Source of the DNA: Rhabditophanes sp. KR3021
Taxonomy: Eukaryota > Nematoda > Chromadorea > Rhabditida > Alloionematidae
Reading direction: 5' to 3'
DNA: 64,000 nucleotides
Assembly: GCA_963281155.1 (NCBI GenBank)
Contig: CAUJLY010000006.1
Coordinates: 5,642,001-5,706,000, forward strand
Shown: positions 1 to 18,793 of the stretch, one piece after another
Layout: every line of letters begins with the position of its first letter
Numbering within the stretch: position 1 is the first letter of the stretch
Translations under genes and position numbers: made by a program
The notes under the pieces: generated by a model
Database searches by the model: none
Seen by the model: only the letters and a program-made list of their open reading frames with translations
Told to the model about the DNA's origin: nothing

Positions 1-1384
1 ACTTTCAAGTTGACTCGTTACGTACGCCTCGGTTATTTGAAAATCTGGCAATCGAATACGAGCAAGTATCAATGCTTTTCTTAAGCCAGAAGACCATTTA
101 TACAAAACTTGATCAGCTGTGTAACCGTCTAAAAATTGTTTAAATACAAACAACTATTTTGACTTACAGCTTTCAATGCCTAATTTGCATATTTGCTTGT
201 CAAAGGGGAACAAAGTCAAGTCCATTGGACATTCAGCAACTATTGAAATTCGTCGACTGTATAATATTTGGCCGTTATCGCTTAATCTTAGCAATGATCT
301 ATGCGAAATAGATTGCTTTTGTGGATTTTTTGACGCTATCGCATTTGGCATGAAAGTATCAGGATGCCAAATAAAATTAGTATAACTTTCATGTAATGCT
401 ATTTCAGTTTTATTTTTGAAAAGAGTTTTATCGTAATCCAGCCGCTTGTCGACCCATGCTTCACGATAAAACAATTCTAGGGCATAATCCATTGTAACCT
501 CGGATACTGCTCTGATGTTTGAGACTAACACCGAAACATCTACTGTTACAGGCTCTTAAAAGTTTTAATGATGTAATTATTTGTTTATTATTCAAACCTT
601 TATCGTTGTACGGACATTGCCTATGGTCATATTTAATGCGTCGGAGGAATTGGAGAAAGTCTCTTGTTTCACTAAAAATAACAATATTAATTACATTCAC
701 TCTGTCTAAACATCACAATAGATATCACACTTGATTTAAATAGGTTGATGGATGAATGAAGATGAGTGAAAAGCATTTGGACGATAAACATGACAAGCTT
801 TAAAAATAAAATACAGTAAAGTAATGGAAAGATATTATTTACAAATATCACACTTTAAATCTTACCCATTTGTGCCAATTTTAGACCCGCTGAAAAACAA
901 ATTTCTTAATTTACTACTCATAACAAATATGCATATGTATACTTGTATTAACTTTTGACCTTAATATTTAAATACAATAATAAACCTTACTAGTACGAAA
1001 TTGTATGTAAACTGAATGGTATTTAAAATTCATGTCAATAAACATACCCTTGTTCAAAAATAGAATCATGATTCAACTGTTGCGATCTTTGGGCATCTTT
1101 TCCACCGCCACCATCATTATTATAAAAATTAAAAGCCTCGTTATCAGCATTGTTAGCGGCTTCTATTTCTTCATAATCATCTTCAATAGTAATAGAACCC
1201 TTTGCTATTGCTTTATTTCGAGATTTGGCTCTTTGAAAGGATGATGATGCAGTAATCTAAATAAAAAATAAATCACCATCAAGTTACAATTTACCTCAGT
1301 TTGCCCTGCTTCTGCTTTAATTATATTGTTTTGAATAATTAAATAAAAAATAATAAAATATAGACTATTGTAAGTGATATTCAT
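1..1384 (-). CDS. Cys-loop ligand-gated ion channel subunit, 5' part (truncated by window edge)
   Basis: Membrane receptor subunit of the pentameric Cys-loop family. I join five exons on the minus strand: 1384..1295, 1256..1048, 671..598, 554..168 and 128..1, all with GT-AG introns and matching phases. The product starts with a hydrophobic signal peptide ([17 protein letters not shown]), followed by an unusual acidic and Asn-rich segment of about 70 residues, then the ligand-binding domain: [23 protein letters not shown], a WHPDTFMPN loop, and the Cys-loop [15 protein letters not shown] with 13 residues between the cysteines, then ESYGYTAD. The window ends before M1-M4, so the M2 pore that would decide anion or cation selectivity is not visible. 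The loop sequences look like the GABA/glycine-receptor-like nematode LGC/GGR groups, but the ligand cannot be named. The intron at 672..1047 is 376 nt; the others are about 38-43 nt. Confidence 0.9.
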
Positions 1385-2567
1385 GACAATGCTTCAAATA
1401 GTAAATGTTTGGAGCCCAACAAGAGATATAATAACAATAACCATAACTTTTAAACAAATCTTTTTCTGATAGATAATAAACTTAATATTCACAGCAATCT
1501 TTAAATAACAAAATTTACTAATAATTTAATGTATTTTCGAATAATTTAACCAATAAAACATACAAAAAAGCAATCAAATTATGAAAACCAAATGATGCCG
1601 CGGTTTTATTTGATTCGAATGAATTAGGTACTTAAATTGTTTGAAATTGATGTGATAATATGTGCTTCGGATAACTTCTTTGGCTACTTTTTTGGTGTGA
1701 TAATAAGTTACAGGATTAAAACATCAATTCAATATAAGGATAATAGGAATTTTGTGTTGTAGTAATGTGTTAGAACAAAGTTTACTGAGGAAAATTATCA
1801 ACTTGATAAAAAAGATTTAAACGATATTTGGGAAGCTCTAAAGAAGATTTATAATGATATGGATTACGTTCGTTGTTTACATCACTTCAAGATAAAAGTA
1901 ATCCAAATTAAATAAAGGATCCTTCATTGTCTTACTAAATTTATTTGTAAATATTCTTGAAGTAAAAAATAGATAAAATTAAAAAAACAATCCAATCGGG
2001 TTAGACTAACAAACGATCTTTATACATTCACAACCCAAATGAAGCACTTTTTAAAGAACGTAATTATTTTAAATTGTTACTTTTATTTGAATGAAAGAAC
2101 TATGCACGATTATATATTAAAAGAAAAGGTTCAAATAATTGATGAATGACAATTTCAGCTTGACATTGTTTTAAAATACCACAATAAAAAGCAACAATTT
2201 TTGGTATTAACTGAATAAAAGAAATTTGTTACCATAGTTTGCACATACAAATTTACATACAAATTTATACATATGCATTTAGATATTTAAATATATTTTT
2301 TAGTTGACCAACAGAACAAAGCAAATTTTCGTAAATATATTCCTTCAAAAAGCAATAGTCAATAAAGTAAAAATGATTTAATTTAATTTGAACAAAAGGA
2401 TTAATATTTTTAGTCGTTGTTGCGGATAAATTTGTTAACTTTTCCAATTAAAATTCCCTCCTTATTACTTAAGTGGCTATTTTAAAAAGGCAGAACAATT
2501 AAAAGTTGGATATATTTAATTGTATTCACGCACACATTGAATACATTAATTTCATCTGTTCTCAATA
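1385..2567. other. Intergenic region between the ligand-gated channel and a small gene
   Basis: AT-rich spacer containing the upstream region of the minus-strand channel gene. The only coding-like piece is a 46-codon stretch on the plus strand at 1774..1915, listed separately. I see no RNA gene or mobile element. Confidence 0.5.
1774..1915 (+). other. Candidate terminal exon of an unrecognised small gene
   Basis: After an acceptor-like TTAG the plus strand stays open for 46 codons (begins TKFTEENYQLDKKDLNDIWE) and closes at TAA 1913..1915. That stop sits inside an AATAAA polyadenylation-type hexamer at 1911..1916. Amino-acid use looks protein-like (charged, with Trp, Cys and His), unlike the hydrophobic or Ile/Asn-rich chance frames nearby. 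I could not find a matching upstream exon with the right phase, so this may be a decayed fragment. Function unknown. Confidence 0.22.
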
Positions 2568-2889
2568 ATGTCTCACATATTTATTTCCAAATTAAATGAT
2601 GTAAGCATTGTCAAATATATTATTTCCTTTGATCTCACTCGTCATTCATATCTTATGGTAGAAATATAATGTGAAAACCAAATATATAATTACGTTGGAT
2701 GTTCAATTTTCTTCCCAAAAAGATTTTATAGAGGCCTATAATAAGATTGTAATAAAGTATGAAAGTAGCAAACTAATGAAACAAATGAAACAAATGAAAC
2801 TAATGAATGTTATGTCAGGGGATGTATTAAGAAATTCTGTTGCCAAGCTGAACATTGCCATAGAAGATTACAAAATTAAAAAGTACTAG
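2568..2889 (+). CDS. Small two-exon hypothetical protein (86 aa)
   Basis: Two exons, 2568..2600 and 2662..2889, joined by a 61-nt intron (GTAAGC...TAG) in phase 0. The ATG comes from the short first exon; the second exon alone has no ATG start. The product begins MSHIFISKLND and continues with a lysine- and methionine-rich, probably helical stretch containing a short internal repeat (KQMKQMKLM, from a repeated ATGAAACAA-like unit near 2776-2804), and ends IEDYKIKKY. It has no signal peptide, membrane segment or motif I recognise. It is convergent with the maoc-1-like gene, stop to stop 66 nt apart. The clean splice, phase agreement and compact ending favour a real gene, but no family can be named. 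Confidence 0.5.
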
Positions 2890-2955
2890 ATAAAATGTGC
2901 AAAAAGTCATTTATTGTTTATGATAGGGTTCATCAAAATTTAGTGTTTGATTTAA

Positions 2956-3990
<1,035 letters not shown>

Positions 3991-4286
3991 TTAACTTTCA
4001 TAAATTTAAATATACATGTGTATATAAGTGGTGATAACTAACCATACTATCTTTATATAGATATTGAAATGTAGTATTGTAGTTTATAGTCATTTGTATT
4101 CTACCTTGCAGTTGATTAAAACATTCTATTATTTGCGAACCCAAGAAAAGGTAAAACAAAACAATTAACCAAACATTATTAGATCATATTTATAAAATTG
4201 CACATATATTGAACTTTCAGATACAAACTATCATTTTAGAAGCTAAGATTAAATCATTTATTAAATAACGGTGAAATAATTTTTTA

Positions 4287-8757
<4,471 letters not shown>

Positions 8758-10697
8758 ATGTCTTCGGAAACTGCATCAAAGGTGTCTGAAAATAAGGCTT
8801 TGGCAATATTAACTTTAGTTTTAATATTGGATTTAATTTCATTTGCTTCCATCCTTCCATTATTCCCATCAATATTTGAAAGATATTCAAAACAGAAAGA
8901 TGCAAGTTATTTAATTATTAATTTGATTTGATTTAAAAGTTTAGGATGTCGTAATGAACTTTTTGGAAAGTACAGTTTCAACAATCCAAAATGCCTTAAA
9001 TATTCCTAACGAAGGGAAATATAATTCTGTTTTATATGGCGGACTATTAGGATCCTTATTTTCTTTTTTACAATTCATGAGCTTTCCTATATTTGGAGGA
9101 TTATCTGATGTGTTTGGAAGAAAACCTATGCTTTTGGTTTCAATTGTTGGTTCACTATTATCATATGTTATTTGGTATTATTCTGAAACTTTTACAATTT
9201 TTCTAATATCGCGAATTATTGGTGGATTATCAAAGGCAAGTACTTCAATTTCTATTGCTATTGCAGCAGATATTTGTAATCAAACAAATAAAGTCAAGGG
9301 AATGGCACTTGTTGGTATTTCGTTTTCAGTAGGATTTATTGTCGGTCCATTAATAGGAGCTATTTTTTCGTCTTCCTCAAATGATCCCAGAAAGGATGCC
9401 GTTGTTGCTTTATTTGCCATTGTTGTAACAATAATAGAAGGAATAATTGTTGTTGGAGCGTTGCCTGAAACGTTGACCATTAGAACACAAAAAATTCAAA
9501 ACATTGCTTCAAAAGCTTTATTGTATATTAACCCAAAATCTCTCTTTAATTTTGAAGCTATCAGTGGAACAATTGAGCCTACTAAGCATGAAAGAATTAA
9601 ATTATTAAGTAAAGTTTATTTTATGTATTTATTTTTGTATTCTGGACTTGAATTCACATTATCATTTTTAACCCACCAAAGATTCAATTATACGGCTAGT
9701 GATCAAGGGAAAATGTATTTATTTATTGGCATTATAATGGTTATTTTGCAAGGTAATGAATATTTTAAAAACACTTTAATATACTTTTTTAGGAGGTGTT
9801 TTGAGACGAATTCCAAATCATAAACAGATGAGAACTATTTATTTTACAATGACCCTAATAATGCCTGCATATTTTATTTTGGCAATTTCTTTGTCAACGC
9901 TATTTTTTGGAATGGGTCTTTTTTTGTATTCATTTGGTAAGTATTTAAAACTATTACCATAGATATATTGTTTATTATTATAACATATCATTTTGGTTTG
10001 ATTTTTCAGCGTCAGCATTTGTTGTACCATGTTTAACTTCTCTTGTTGCTGAATTATGCACTGATGGTGACAAAGGAACTACAATGGGTGTATTCAGGAG
10101 TCTTGGAGCTCTTGCGAGGGCGTTTGGTCCAGTCTTTTCATCAATAGGTTTGTTTATTAATAACTTATATCAAATAAAATAGCATTAGCAAATATTTATC
10201 CAAATATTAGTTCAGTTTTATCCATAATATTTGATTATGCACAATATAAAGCTAAATTTATTAACTTAAAATGTGTGAGATAGCTTGACGCTTCGCAATT
10301 TTATTTCTTTAATTTCCTCCTATTTTGTAAATCAACAGTAGTTTACATTTTATAAATAGTATTAGATACATTTTCAGCTTAATGATTTTACTATTATTTG
10401 AGAATTTAAAATGAAAGAAGTATAATGCCCTCTCAAAAAATTTAACTTACTTTAATGCTATCTTTTAAACAAATGAACTTTCTTAAAAAAATAAATTTTT
10501 ACAAATGATGTATTTCAGTATTTTGGGCTTTGGGGCCTACAACATGTTACTGCATTGGCGGAATTCTGTTTATTATTCCATTAGTAGTTCTACGATCATA
10601 TTCATCCTCAACATATCAATGCGTAACTAAAAAAAATCAACCTGAAAATTCAACAATTAAATTGGAAACATCTGACAACAAAGATACAACTGATTAA
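8758..10697 (+). CDS. Major facilitator superfamily transporter, MFSD10-like
   Basis: Multi-pass transporter of the tetracycline-transporter-like (MFSD10) branch of the MFS. MFSD10 has been linked to organic anion efflux; the substrate here is unknown. Exons 8758..8901, 8945..9752, 9793..9936, 10010..10147 and 10519..10697 give 470 aa. The first intron uses a GC-AG boundary (GCAAGT...TTTAG); the others are GT-AG. Visible family marks are TM1 (LTLVLILDLISFASILPLFPS), KYNSVLYGGLLGSLFSFLQF, the MFS loop 2-3 motif GGLSDVFGRKP, and RIIGGLSKAS in TM4. The second six-helix half includes LVAELCTDGDKGTTMGVFRS and VFWALGPTTCY. The tail after the last helix is short and polar. AATAAA at 10792 is about 95 nt past the stop. 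The start is fixed by the TM1-containing first exon. Confidence 0.93.
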
Positions 10698-13600
10698 TAT
10701 ATATTTTATATGAGTTTGTCATTGCCTGAATATTGAATTAATATGTTTATATAACTACTTTGATGTAAAATTTAAATGAACAAACATTGCCAATAAATAA
10801 TCGTAAGGTTATTTATGTAATCAATTAACAAATGCAAGGATCACTAAATGGCTTTGACAATTTATTTGTTACTTATTTTGCTAAAATCTGTATACCTTGA
10901 TATAAGACCAATTTATATATTCCTATATGTATAATGTAAGCGTTTACATGAAAACGTATAATTACATATGAAATGCCTACAATATGCCATTTTATGATAA
11001 TACTCCAACCCAAATCGCATTCGATGAGGCGTACAAATTGCATACGGCACCGCGGTAATATTGCTTTTCATGTCAGTTGTCTGTCTAAATACGGTTCAAC
11101 AAAACTGATTTATTATCTTTCTCAATTATACGCATATTTGCCTTCAAACACAAACCGTCTTGCTCTATTATATCAAGATAAATTTACATAGAATTAGATA
11201 TTGACGAATATATGCCTTAACTTGATTCTTTCCATTATTAACATAAAATTATTCATTCCGTCTTTTAACAAAACCTCCTAGCATTTATGTTGCTTAAGAT
11301 ATTCAAAACATAAATTTAGGTAATTAAAATAATGTGTCTTACAAATTATGCTACCACTTAACAAGATGAATGTTTTTCTTCTTAACTATTTTTCTTTTAT
11401 TGTAAAGGAAATATTCACACCAGCTTGATTTCTCTTACCTACTGATCGTATTTTAATTAAACACTTTCTGTTTCCAATTTTGTTAAGTTTAAGCTATTTA
11501 TAACTATTCTATTTGTGAAATATCGTTTATACAATCATCTTTTAACATTTAACTCATTGCTAAGAAGGTTACCTTTGTTATTTGAATAACAACTTCCTTC
11601 CATCTTAGACTCACTACCACGTCTTTATAACATCTCACAAATATATAAAACATATTTAAAAACCGATTTCAATAGAAACAAATTTATCCAACAAATAGAA
11701 AGTTCTTTTGGACAAGACACAACAATTTAATAAATTATGTATTGTTATAGATTCCTACATCGAAACATAATAATAAGCTTTCTCAATTCAATATCTTTGC
11801 ACATACTAAAATTAAGCAAACTTTCATTTTTTGAGCGAATATAAGATCCATCCAAATTATTATGAATTGATATCAACACAAAATAATTGGATCATAATTT
11901 GCCAAAACTCTTTGAACCACATATATTTTATTGTTTTATTAAGACGCACCAAGCAATATATATCAATCCTCAAACCCTTTTTATTACTGCAAGTCCATTG
12001 TCTTGATACTACAGCATTCAACGCTGCTACTGCGCATACAACATTTATTTTACATATACTCTATATATGCATTTTAATATTATTGGAAGGTTCAATAGGC
12101 GGCATTATATTATCTGTTAAATTTATTATTTCATAACCAAATTTTGTACTCATATCGTACTGTCCATCTATTTCCTTAAATATTTTAATTCATTGAACTT
12201 GATTGACAAACACATTTTAAATAGTACTTTCTTAACATAGTATTATAATAAGAGTATCTTGATAGTATTATTTACAAACAGCTCATTCTTCGAATCATCT
12301 TGAATTGGCAATGAACATCTGTCTAAAAAAGTCTCTTAATTATAACTTACATTGTTCACACTCATAATTAAAGTCTGCATATATTATTTGCCTATATCAT
12401 GTATAAACAAAATGCGTGTATTTTATATCTAAGCTCAAACCTGATTTTATAATTATACTAATTTATGTAATTTATACTCAATAATATATATTATTTAGTC
12501 TAGGTAAGTAATATAATCTGTTCTTTTGGATTTACTAAATTATATAAGGTGTCATCAGGTCTCATAGCCACGATCATCTATTTTTGCAACTAAATTCATT
12601 TTGTTTTTGAGAACCCATCGAAACGATTTTTAGTTTTGACTCCCTTTATTACTCATATAAATATATATGCAATTTTAAATGGATTTATACAAATAAAAAG
12701 TCACTAAACTATTTGCATTTAACTATAAATTTGCACAAATAGTCATATTTTTTAACATAATGTACCTTTTAAAGACATTAATTGTTGTGAGGAAAATGTA
12801 TTTTCACTAATTCCATTCTACTGACTTGGTGATACGTAATTAGATGCCTTCATCACCATTATTTTTGACATTTAAAATGTTAACATATGCAAATATGACT
12901 TTTAAATACCTGTAATATTTTCCATTTTGCAAAATATCCCATTACTATATCCGTAAATTATCATTTGAATATGGCAAATATTTTATAACCATCAATCGAA
13001 ACGCGCATCGTTTAAATAAATTGAGTTTGCGATCTACAATGATATGTCGATGGCGGCTTTTTATTATTAGTAAAAAGGTTCTCTGTTGAAATGGTCGGCT
13101 TACTTTAATACAGTTTTATATGCACTTCTTGATATGTTTTTTAAATGCTTTTTACAATTTAGATAAATCGTATTTTTGTGTGGAAGAATTAAATTACGTT
13201 AAATCTTTTAATTAACTTGATGAATATCTCACATTATTTTATAAGCTTGACCTATTAAGTTTTTAATACGTGTAACAGTTTTCTGGGAAATAAAGAGATA
13301 TAGTTATGCTGCAATATAGGAATTAATCACCAACTTAACCAAATCAATTCGTTCTACACCGACAAACTGTCTTTTTTAGGCGCCTTCGACAGACTCCCAA
13401 TTAATATTGTCCCCTTTTTTATGCAAAACTCTAAATAATAATTTTATTTCCATACTAATACTTTACTCTTTTGTAATGTGCCATCATCATCTAATGTACT
13501 TAATGCAGAATACATGTATATATAGTCATCTGCTGTTCACCAACAGCTAAACTACACCATCCCATGGCCTACTCAGCCATTCAACTATTTTGATGTTAAA

Positions 13601-16600
13601 CGTCTATTCAAAATACTTTGCAACTTATAAGTACAATCTAAAAGACAATGTCTGCATAAAATGTCTATATATATGTCCAATAATGTTACTGCTAAAATAC
13701 CAGTAATCACAATTAAATTATTATCAATTAGTAACAATAATTTAGCTTGACAACCTTTTGAGATTCTTTAAACTGATGAGACTATTTCAATCAATTTAAT
13801 TATAAAGTTAATGTTTTTAAAGTTGTTTCAATTATAAGATCAACATTTTAATTGCGTTGTCAATTAAAACAATCAAGTGATTGTTTACGCTTATTTGCCC
13901 AAAGCACAAAATCGCTAATCCATTATTCAAATCTTTTTACGTGAAATAATTTGTTTAATTAAAGTAATTTATTAATATCCATTTTAATTAACACATCCAT
14001 TCAGTATCACCAAATGATATGATGATTATCTATATGCTTTTACTCATCATTACTCTGATAATCGTGATTTTCATTTTAATTACTTTTAAAACGACCTAAA
14101 GATATTTATTGTATAAGAATTGTTTTAAAAAATAATTATAATTAATGCTCAACCAAATTATGATTAAACATATACAATAGTGTGATTGTGTTTGTATACA
14201 TAAACATTTTTATAATTTATAATTGATTGAATAGATGTTGTTCAAAAGTTTTTAGAGACTATTTGCAAAAAAAGTATGGTCTAAAAAATGTGACATTTTT
14301 TGAGTAGATCAACTTAGCGATATAAACTTTTTTCTTTACGTGTGAACCTCTTAAAATACATTCACACAAATACATTATATTTAGATAAATAAAACTAAAT
14401 ACTTATTTTATCTGATTAAATAACTTTTTTACCACTCTAACCCCAGATTAGTAACGATCATGTTTTATTATTTTGGCGGTTCATACTTATTTTTTAACCT
14501 CACCGATAATTTATTCTTCTACCTCACATAATACAAACGCGAGTTAGAACTACGATTGGTTTACTTTCCAATTTTACGTTTTTACTAAGGTTAAGATTAT
14601 TGTACGTGAGGATGATATATATTTTCTCCTCCAAAATGTAAGTGTACAGTTAAAATGTTTATATCTAGCAGACAAATTATTGCTGGCCTTTACACAAAAA
14701 TATATTTTAGTTATTTCATCTTTTAGTTAAAAATATCTACAACGCTAACATATACTTTTAATTCTTTCTTTATCTAACTATTTCAATGTATAATTAAGCT
14801 ACCAAAATGTGTTTGTAATAAAGAAGATGCATTTTCGTAAATTCGTCATCATTATCATGCATCCACTGTGTGTTTTGTTCATATTGTTCATAATGCGCTT
14901 TACTTATATTTCATTCCTATTTTGTTTTCATTTATCTTCTTAATTTTTGTCCATATTTTGGGTTGTGTTTCTTAATAACTAATAAACGTAAATTGGATAA
15001 TTTAATATATTTGCTACCATAATTTTCTAGCATGATTAGTCCATTAACGGATATAAATGCAAAAATAATATTTGCTGTGTAAAATAAACTTTTATGGCCG
15101 TTATTTATGACGATCATTTTTCAATTTTAAAAGTAAAGTTGTGTATTTAGTGCTAATTAATGGCTCAAAAGTCAATGATAATGGCATTGCATACTTATTG
15201 AACAAGGTTTTTATATTAATATAAGTTTACGTTATATTAAGGTTGGTCCATACCCCTTACACCGATTACATCGATCCTGATTTTCCGTACACCGGTTTTA
15301 TGCCGATTAATATTTTTGTTAAAATAAGGCCTTTTTATTAAAAAGGATAATTAAAATTTAATTTTGGTTATAAAAATACGACAAGGCATATATAACTTAA
15401 CAAAGTTGATTCCAACATTTTTTGCCGGTTAAAAATGAAATCTACATTTAGCAAATGATTATTTTTTCTACAGATGACGACATGAAAGTATTAATTCTTT
15501 AAAATATAAAATAATGGGCAAGTTTTTCAAAAGTCTCCAAATTTGTTCCCTTTATAAAATTACAATAACTTGAGCGATTTCAGAAATTACTTATAGAAAC
15601 ATAATCACCTATTTACTTGAGGATATTTTTCAAAATGTCGATCAAACAATATGCTTGCAACTATTTGACAATTCTAAAGAAAATGTATTGCATTTAAGCT
15701 TCGCTGTAGGTAATTTTGACATATACCCGAGAAATACAATGTTACGCATCGTTGTAAAAGTGAAAAACAATTAAATGACCGGCAAACTAATTTAAAAAGC
15801 TTTTTGTCTCTTGAACCCATGTTTTCCCATTTAAGATATTACTTTTACCGAACCTAACGTTATCTAAATATTATGCATTCTCGGTGATGTATGAATTATC
15901 TATATTGTTTATTAGAAATTATGAGCCAAATGTTACATTACTTTGAAATTGCATTATTAATGAACATGTTCAAACCGCTTTCGGTTGATATAATATAGCT
16001 AAAAGGATAAATTCTGTATTAATATTTGTACAATATAAATTACTATACTTTTTAGCTGTTGTTACGACTTATACACTTTACTTTTGTTATTTTCTCACAA
16101 TACTATTATTTTAATCCACTAAAAAATTCACTTTAACATGAGAAATATAGACACAAATTCATGTTGACATGTGCCATTAAACATACTTATTATCTTATTT
16201 TCTAGAATGAACTTGAAATTTAATTCTTCAGTATAAGTGATAGTTGTCGATGGTCGTCTTATCATTACATTAAATAGATATCTTAATATACACAATTTTA
16301 AACCATATCTACTTCTATGCTGATGATTTTACCTCTGACACTTATACAACAGTCTTCAAATTATTATATCGCTTCCCCAATCACTTTCTTATCTGTAATG
16401 TTCGTATTGCAATCATTAATTTCCACGTTGATTTGCCATGAGAATATAACACGAAGATATATATAGTCACTTGTCTTTAATTACGAAGCCTAAATATATC
16501 AAATTTCTAATTAAATTAAATTATCTTTGCATATATAGACAATTAGATTTATACAATTTATGCACCAATCTTCTATTCGTCTCTTTTTCTTTCGTTATTA

Positions 16601-16722
16601 TTGTTCAACTTTATTTAATTATTACACTTTTTAGTCAATGATATTTTGTCTCAAACTTTACAAAAACTAACAATTGCTTTATTTAAACTAATATCTTTTA
16701 ATAATAACTAATACTCTTTACA
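10698..16722. other. Long intergenic region with no supported gene
   Basis: About 6 kb of AT-rich DNA. Open frames near 10973-11191 and 11831-12136 lack an ATG or any family resemblance and look like chance. A few slightly G+C-richer patches exist (near 11000-11060 and 13320-13400) without recognisable content. I see no tRNA, transposon ends or arrays. Confidence 0.5.
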
Positions 16723-18793
16723 ATGGAAATTGCACATACTGTTGCAAAATATTTGCACAATATTCCTCATTACAACTTTGCATTGAAAAGAGTTGAATCA
16801 ACTTTTGATCCAAAATATTCTGGTGATTATTTGCAAAGTTTGTTCTTCTACGCAGGGAGTGTTATTGTACTTGCATTTTTTTTATTACTCATTATTACAA
16901 CAGTATGGATTTGTGCTTGTGTTGGTAAAAGATCAGAATCAGGGCGTAATAGCAAAAGGGCTATGCGTCTTGCCCTCGGATTATTTTTAATTTCTTTGAC
17001 TGGATTGTAAGTTTTAGCAGCTAAACCTCATCTAATTTGAAAATTCGTAGTATTTTGATTGGAGTGTGCTATGCGGGAAATGAATACGTTAATCGCGGTG
17101 TCAAGCAATCTAGTAACGGACTTCTTAATGTTTACAAGGAATTAAAACAAGCTATTCATCAGGTAATCATTTATTCATGAATTTATTACGAATTCCATCT
17201 AGATTAACGAATTAAATCTAACGAAAGCTAATTCAAGCCAGCACATGGAAAATTTAGTTTCAACGGTGCATAAGAAAATTAATGAAAAACAAATAACTAA
17301 TGATACGGTAATGTTGTCAGCAAGATTAAAGTAATAAGTAAATTAATTTTAGGAAATTAATCAAATGGACATTCTATTAACTACTCTTACAAACGGAATA
17401 GAAAATGTATCTGAATTGTCAACTAGCTTAAAGAAAATTCTGGATAATATCAAATTCTTTGAAAGTGCCAAATTATTTGGAGATACCGTTGAATTTGAAA
17501 GATGGATTATGTGCATAGTTTTATTTTCTATAATGCTTTTTGTATTATTCTTGGGAATCGTCTCTTTTTGTCGTAAATCAAAAAAAGGAGCTGTTGCCTT
17601 TAGCGGAATTGGGCTTGTCATCTTTCTATTGTCTTTTTCAATTTTAGCAATAATTTTGCCAGCTACAATCGCATTTTCAGACTTTTGCATGGACGGAAAC
17701 AAATACATTAAGGGTCATGTCACGGATGATTTAATAAGTGCAGTCGAATTTTATTCTAAATGCGATGCAAAGTCAGGAAAAAATACATTTCCTGAAATTT
17801 TCGAATTGCCTAAGTTGTCAAACCAAATCACAAATCTCAGAGATTCTTCATATCAATTATTCAATGTCTTAAATAATGTATTCCCACAAGATATGGATCT
17901 AGAAGACAGGGGAAAATATATTAATGAAGACTTTAGTTCATTCTTGCAATCCGCCGGTGCTTTAGAAAGAGCATTATCCTGCCATACTTTTTCTGATGAT
18001 GTTCACGCCATGAAAACCGGTTTTTGTCAAAACGCATTTTTAGGATCAACTATAATTTTAGCTGGATTAATTTTCCTCTCTTTTGATTTATGGATCTTAT
18101 TATTGGTCATTTGCAAATCATGGAATATTTTCTCAAGAGGGTATGCACAGTATATTAATCTTAAACTCATCTTAACTTACTTCCAGGCCTTCTAGTCCAT
18201 CAAATATTGGCGATGACGACCCATTCTTTCCAAACGGAAATGATAGTGCAATTCCAGTGGACATTTACGGAACTCACGTTTTTAATCCTCGTTCTCGCTT
18301 TGCTAACTCAATGTAGGTTTTTGAATTGTGTGTTTTAGTAAAGATATTTGGTTTAGGGATCATGATGAACCAAGTACTGGAACAACAACTGCCACTGGAA
18401 ACATACCAGCAAACATTAATGCTTCAACGCCATTACTTGATAATGATAGAACTGGCATTCATTGGCAACGAAATTTGACTACAACTTCAAGTTTATTAGC
18501 TACAGCACCTCCCGGAACAACTTTGCGAGATACTAACAGGTTTTTATAATTTCTTGAGACTAATATTACTCTAGCGCTTTTTGTCCTACCTTAAAATGAA
18601 TTATTGCATGAAGATATACTCAATATCTTTTAATTTATTTGAATCTCCTTTGTTCTGCACTTGCTAGTCTTTCCCACCAAAAGTTAACTTTTCATACTAA
18701 TACATTTCTTTTAGCCATGTGAGAGTTACTTATTCCAACCATGAAGATGACTTTGGTCAATACCCAAAATATCAAGAACAATTTGACGTGTAA
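16723..18793 (+). CDS. Tweety-family (TTYH) membrane protein
   Basis: Tweety homologues are five-pass plasma-membrane proteins, described as anion channels or as lipid-handling proteins. Seven exons (16723..17006, 17051..17162, 17203..17307, 17353..18140, 18187..18312, 18357..18539, 18715..18793) close in frame to 558 aa. The introns are mostly 39-49 nt. The N-terminus matches the family (LHNIPHYNFALKRVESTFDP), followed by TM1 (SLFFYAGSVIVLAFFLLLII) and TM2 (ALGLFLISLTGFILIGVCYA). A long extracellular helical segment precedes TM3/TM4 (ERWIMCIVLFSIMLFVLFLG, SGIGLVIFLLSFSILAIIL). An extracellular cysteine-bearing loop (FCMDGNKYI, SKCDAK, LSCHTF, GFCQNAF) follows, then TM5 (GSTIILAGLIFLSFDLWILL) and a Ser/Thr/Asn-rich cytoplasmic tail. 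Without the 46-nt intron at 18141 the frame would run into a stop, which supports the model. Confidence 0.93.

Noticed and set aside
11086..11106. GGTTCAAC resembling a tRNA B box
   Set aside because: No A box or acceptor-stem pairing at the right distance; other GGTTCAA matches in the window also fail.
10973..12136. Open frames on the plus strand in the long intergenic region
   Set aside because: No good family resemblance or splice partners, and the 101-codon frame lacks an ATG; lengths are in the range expected by chance.
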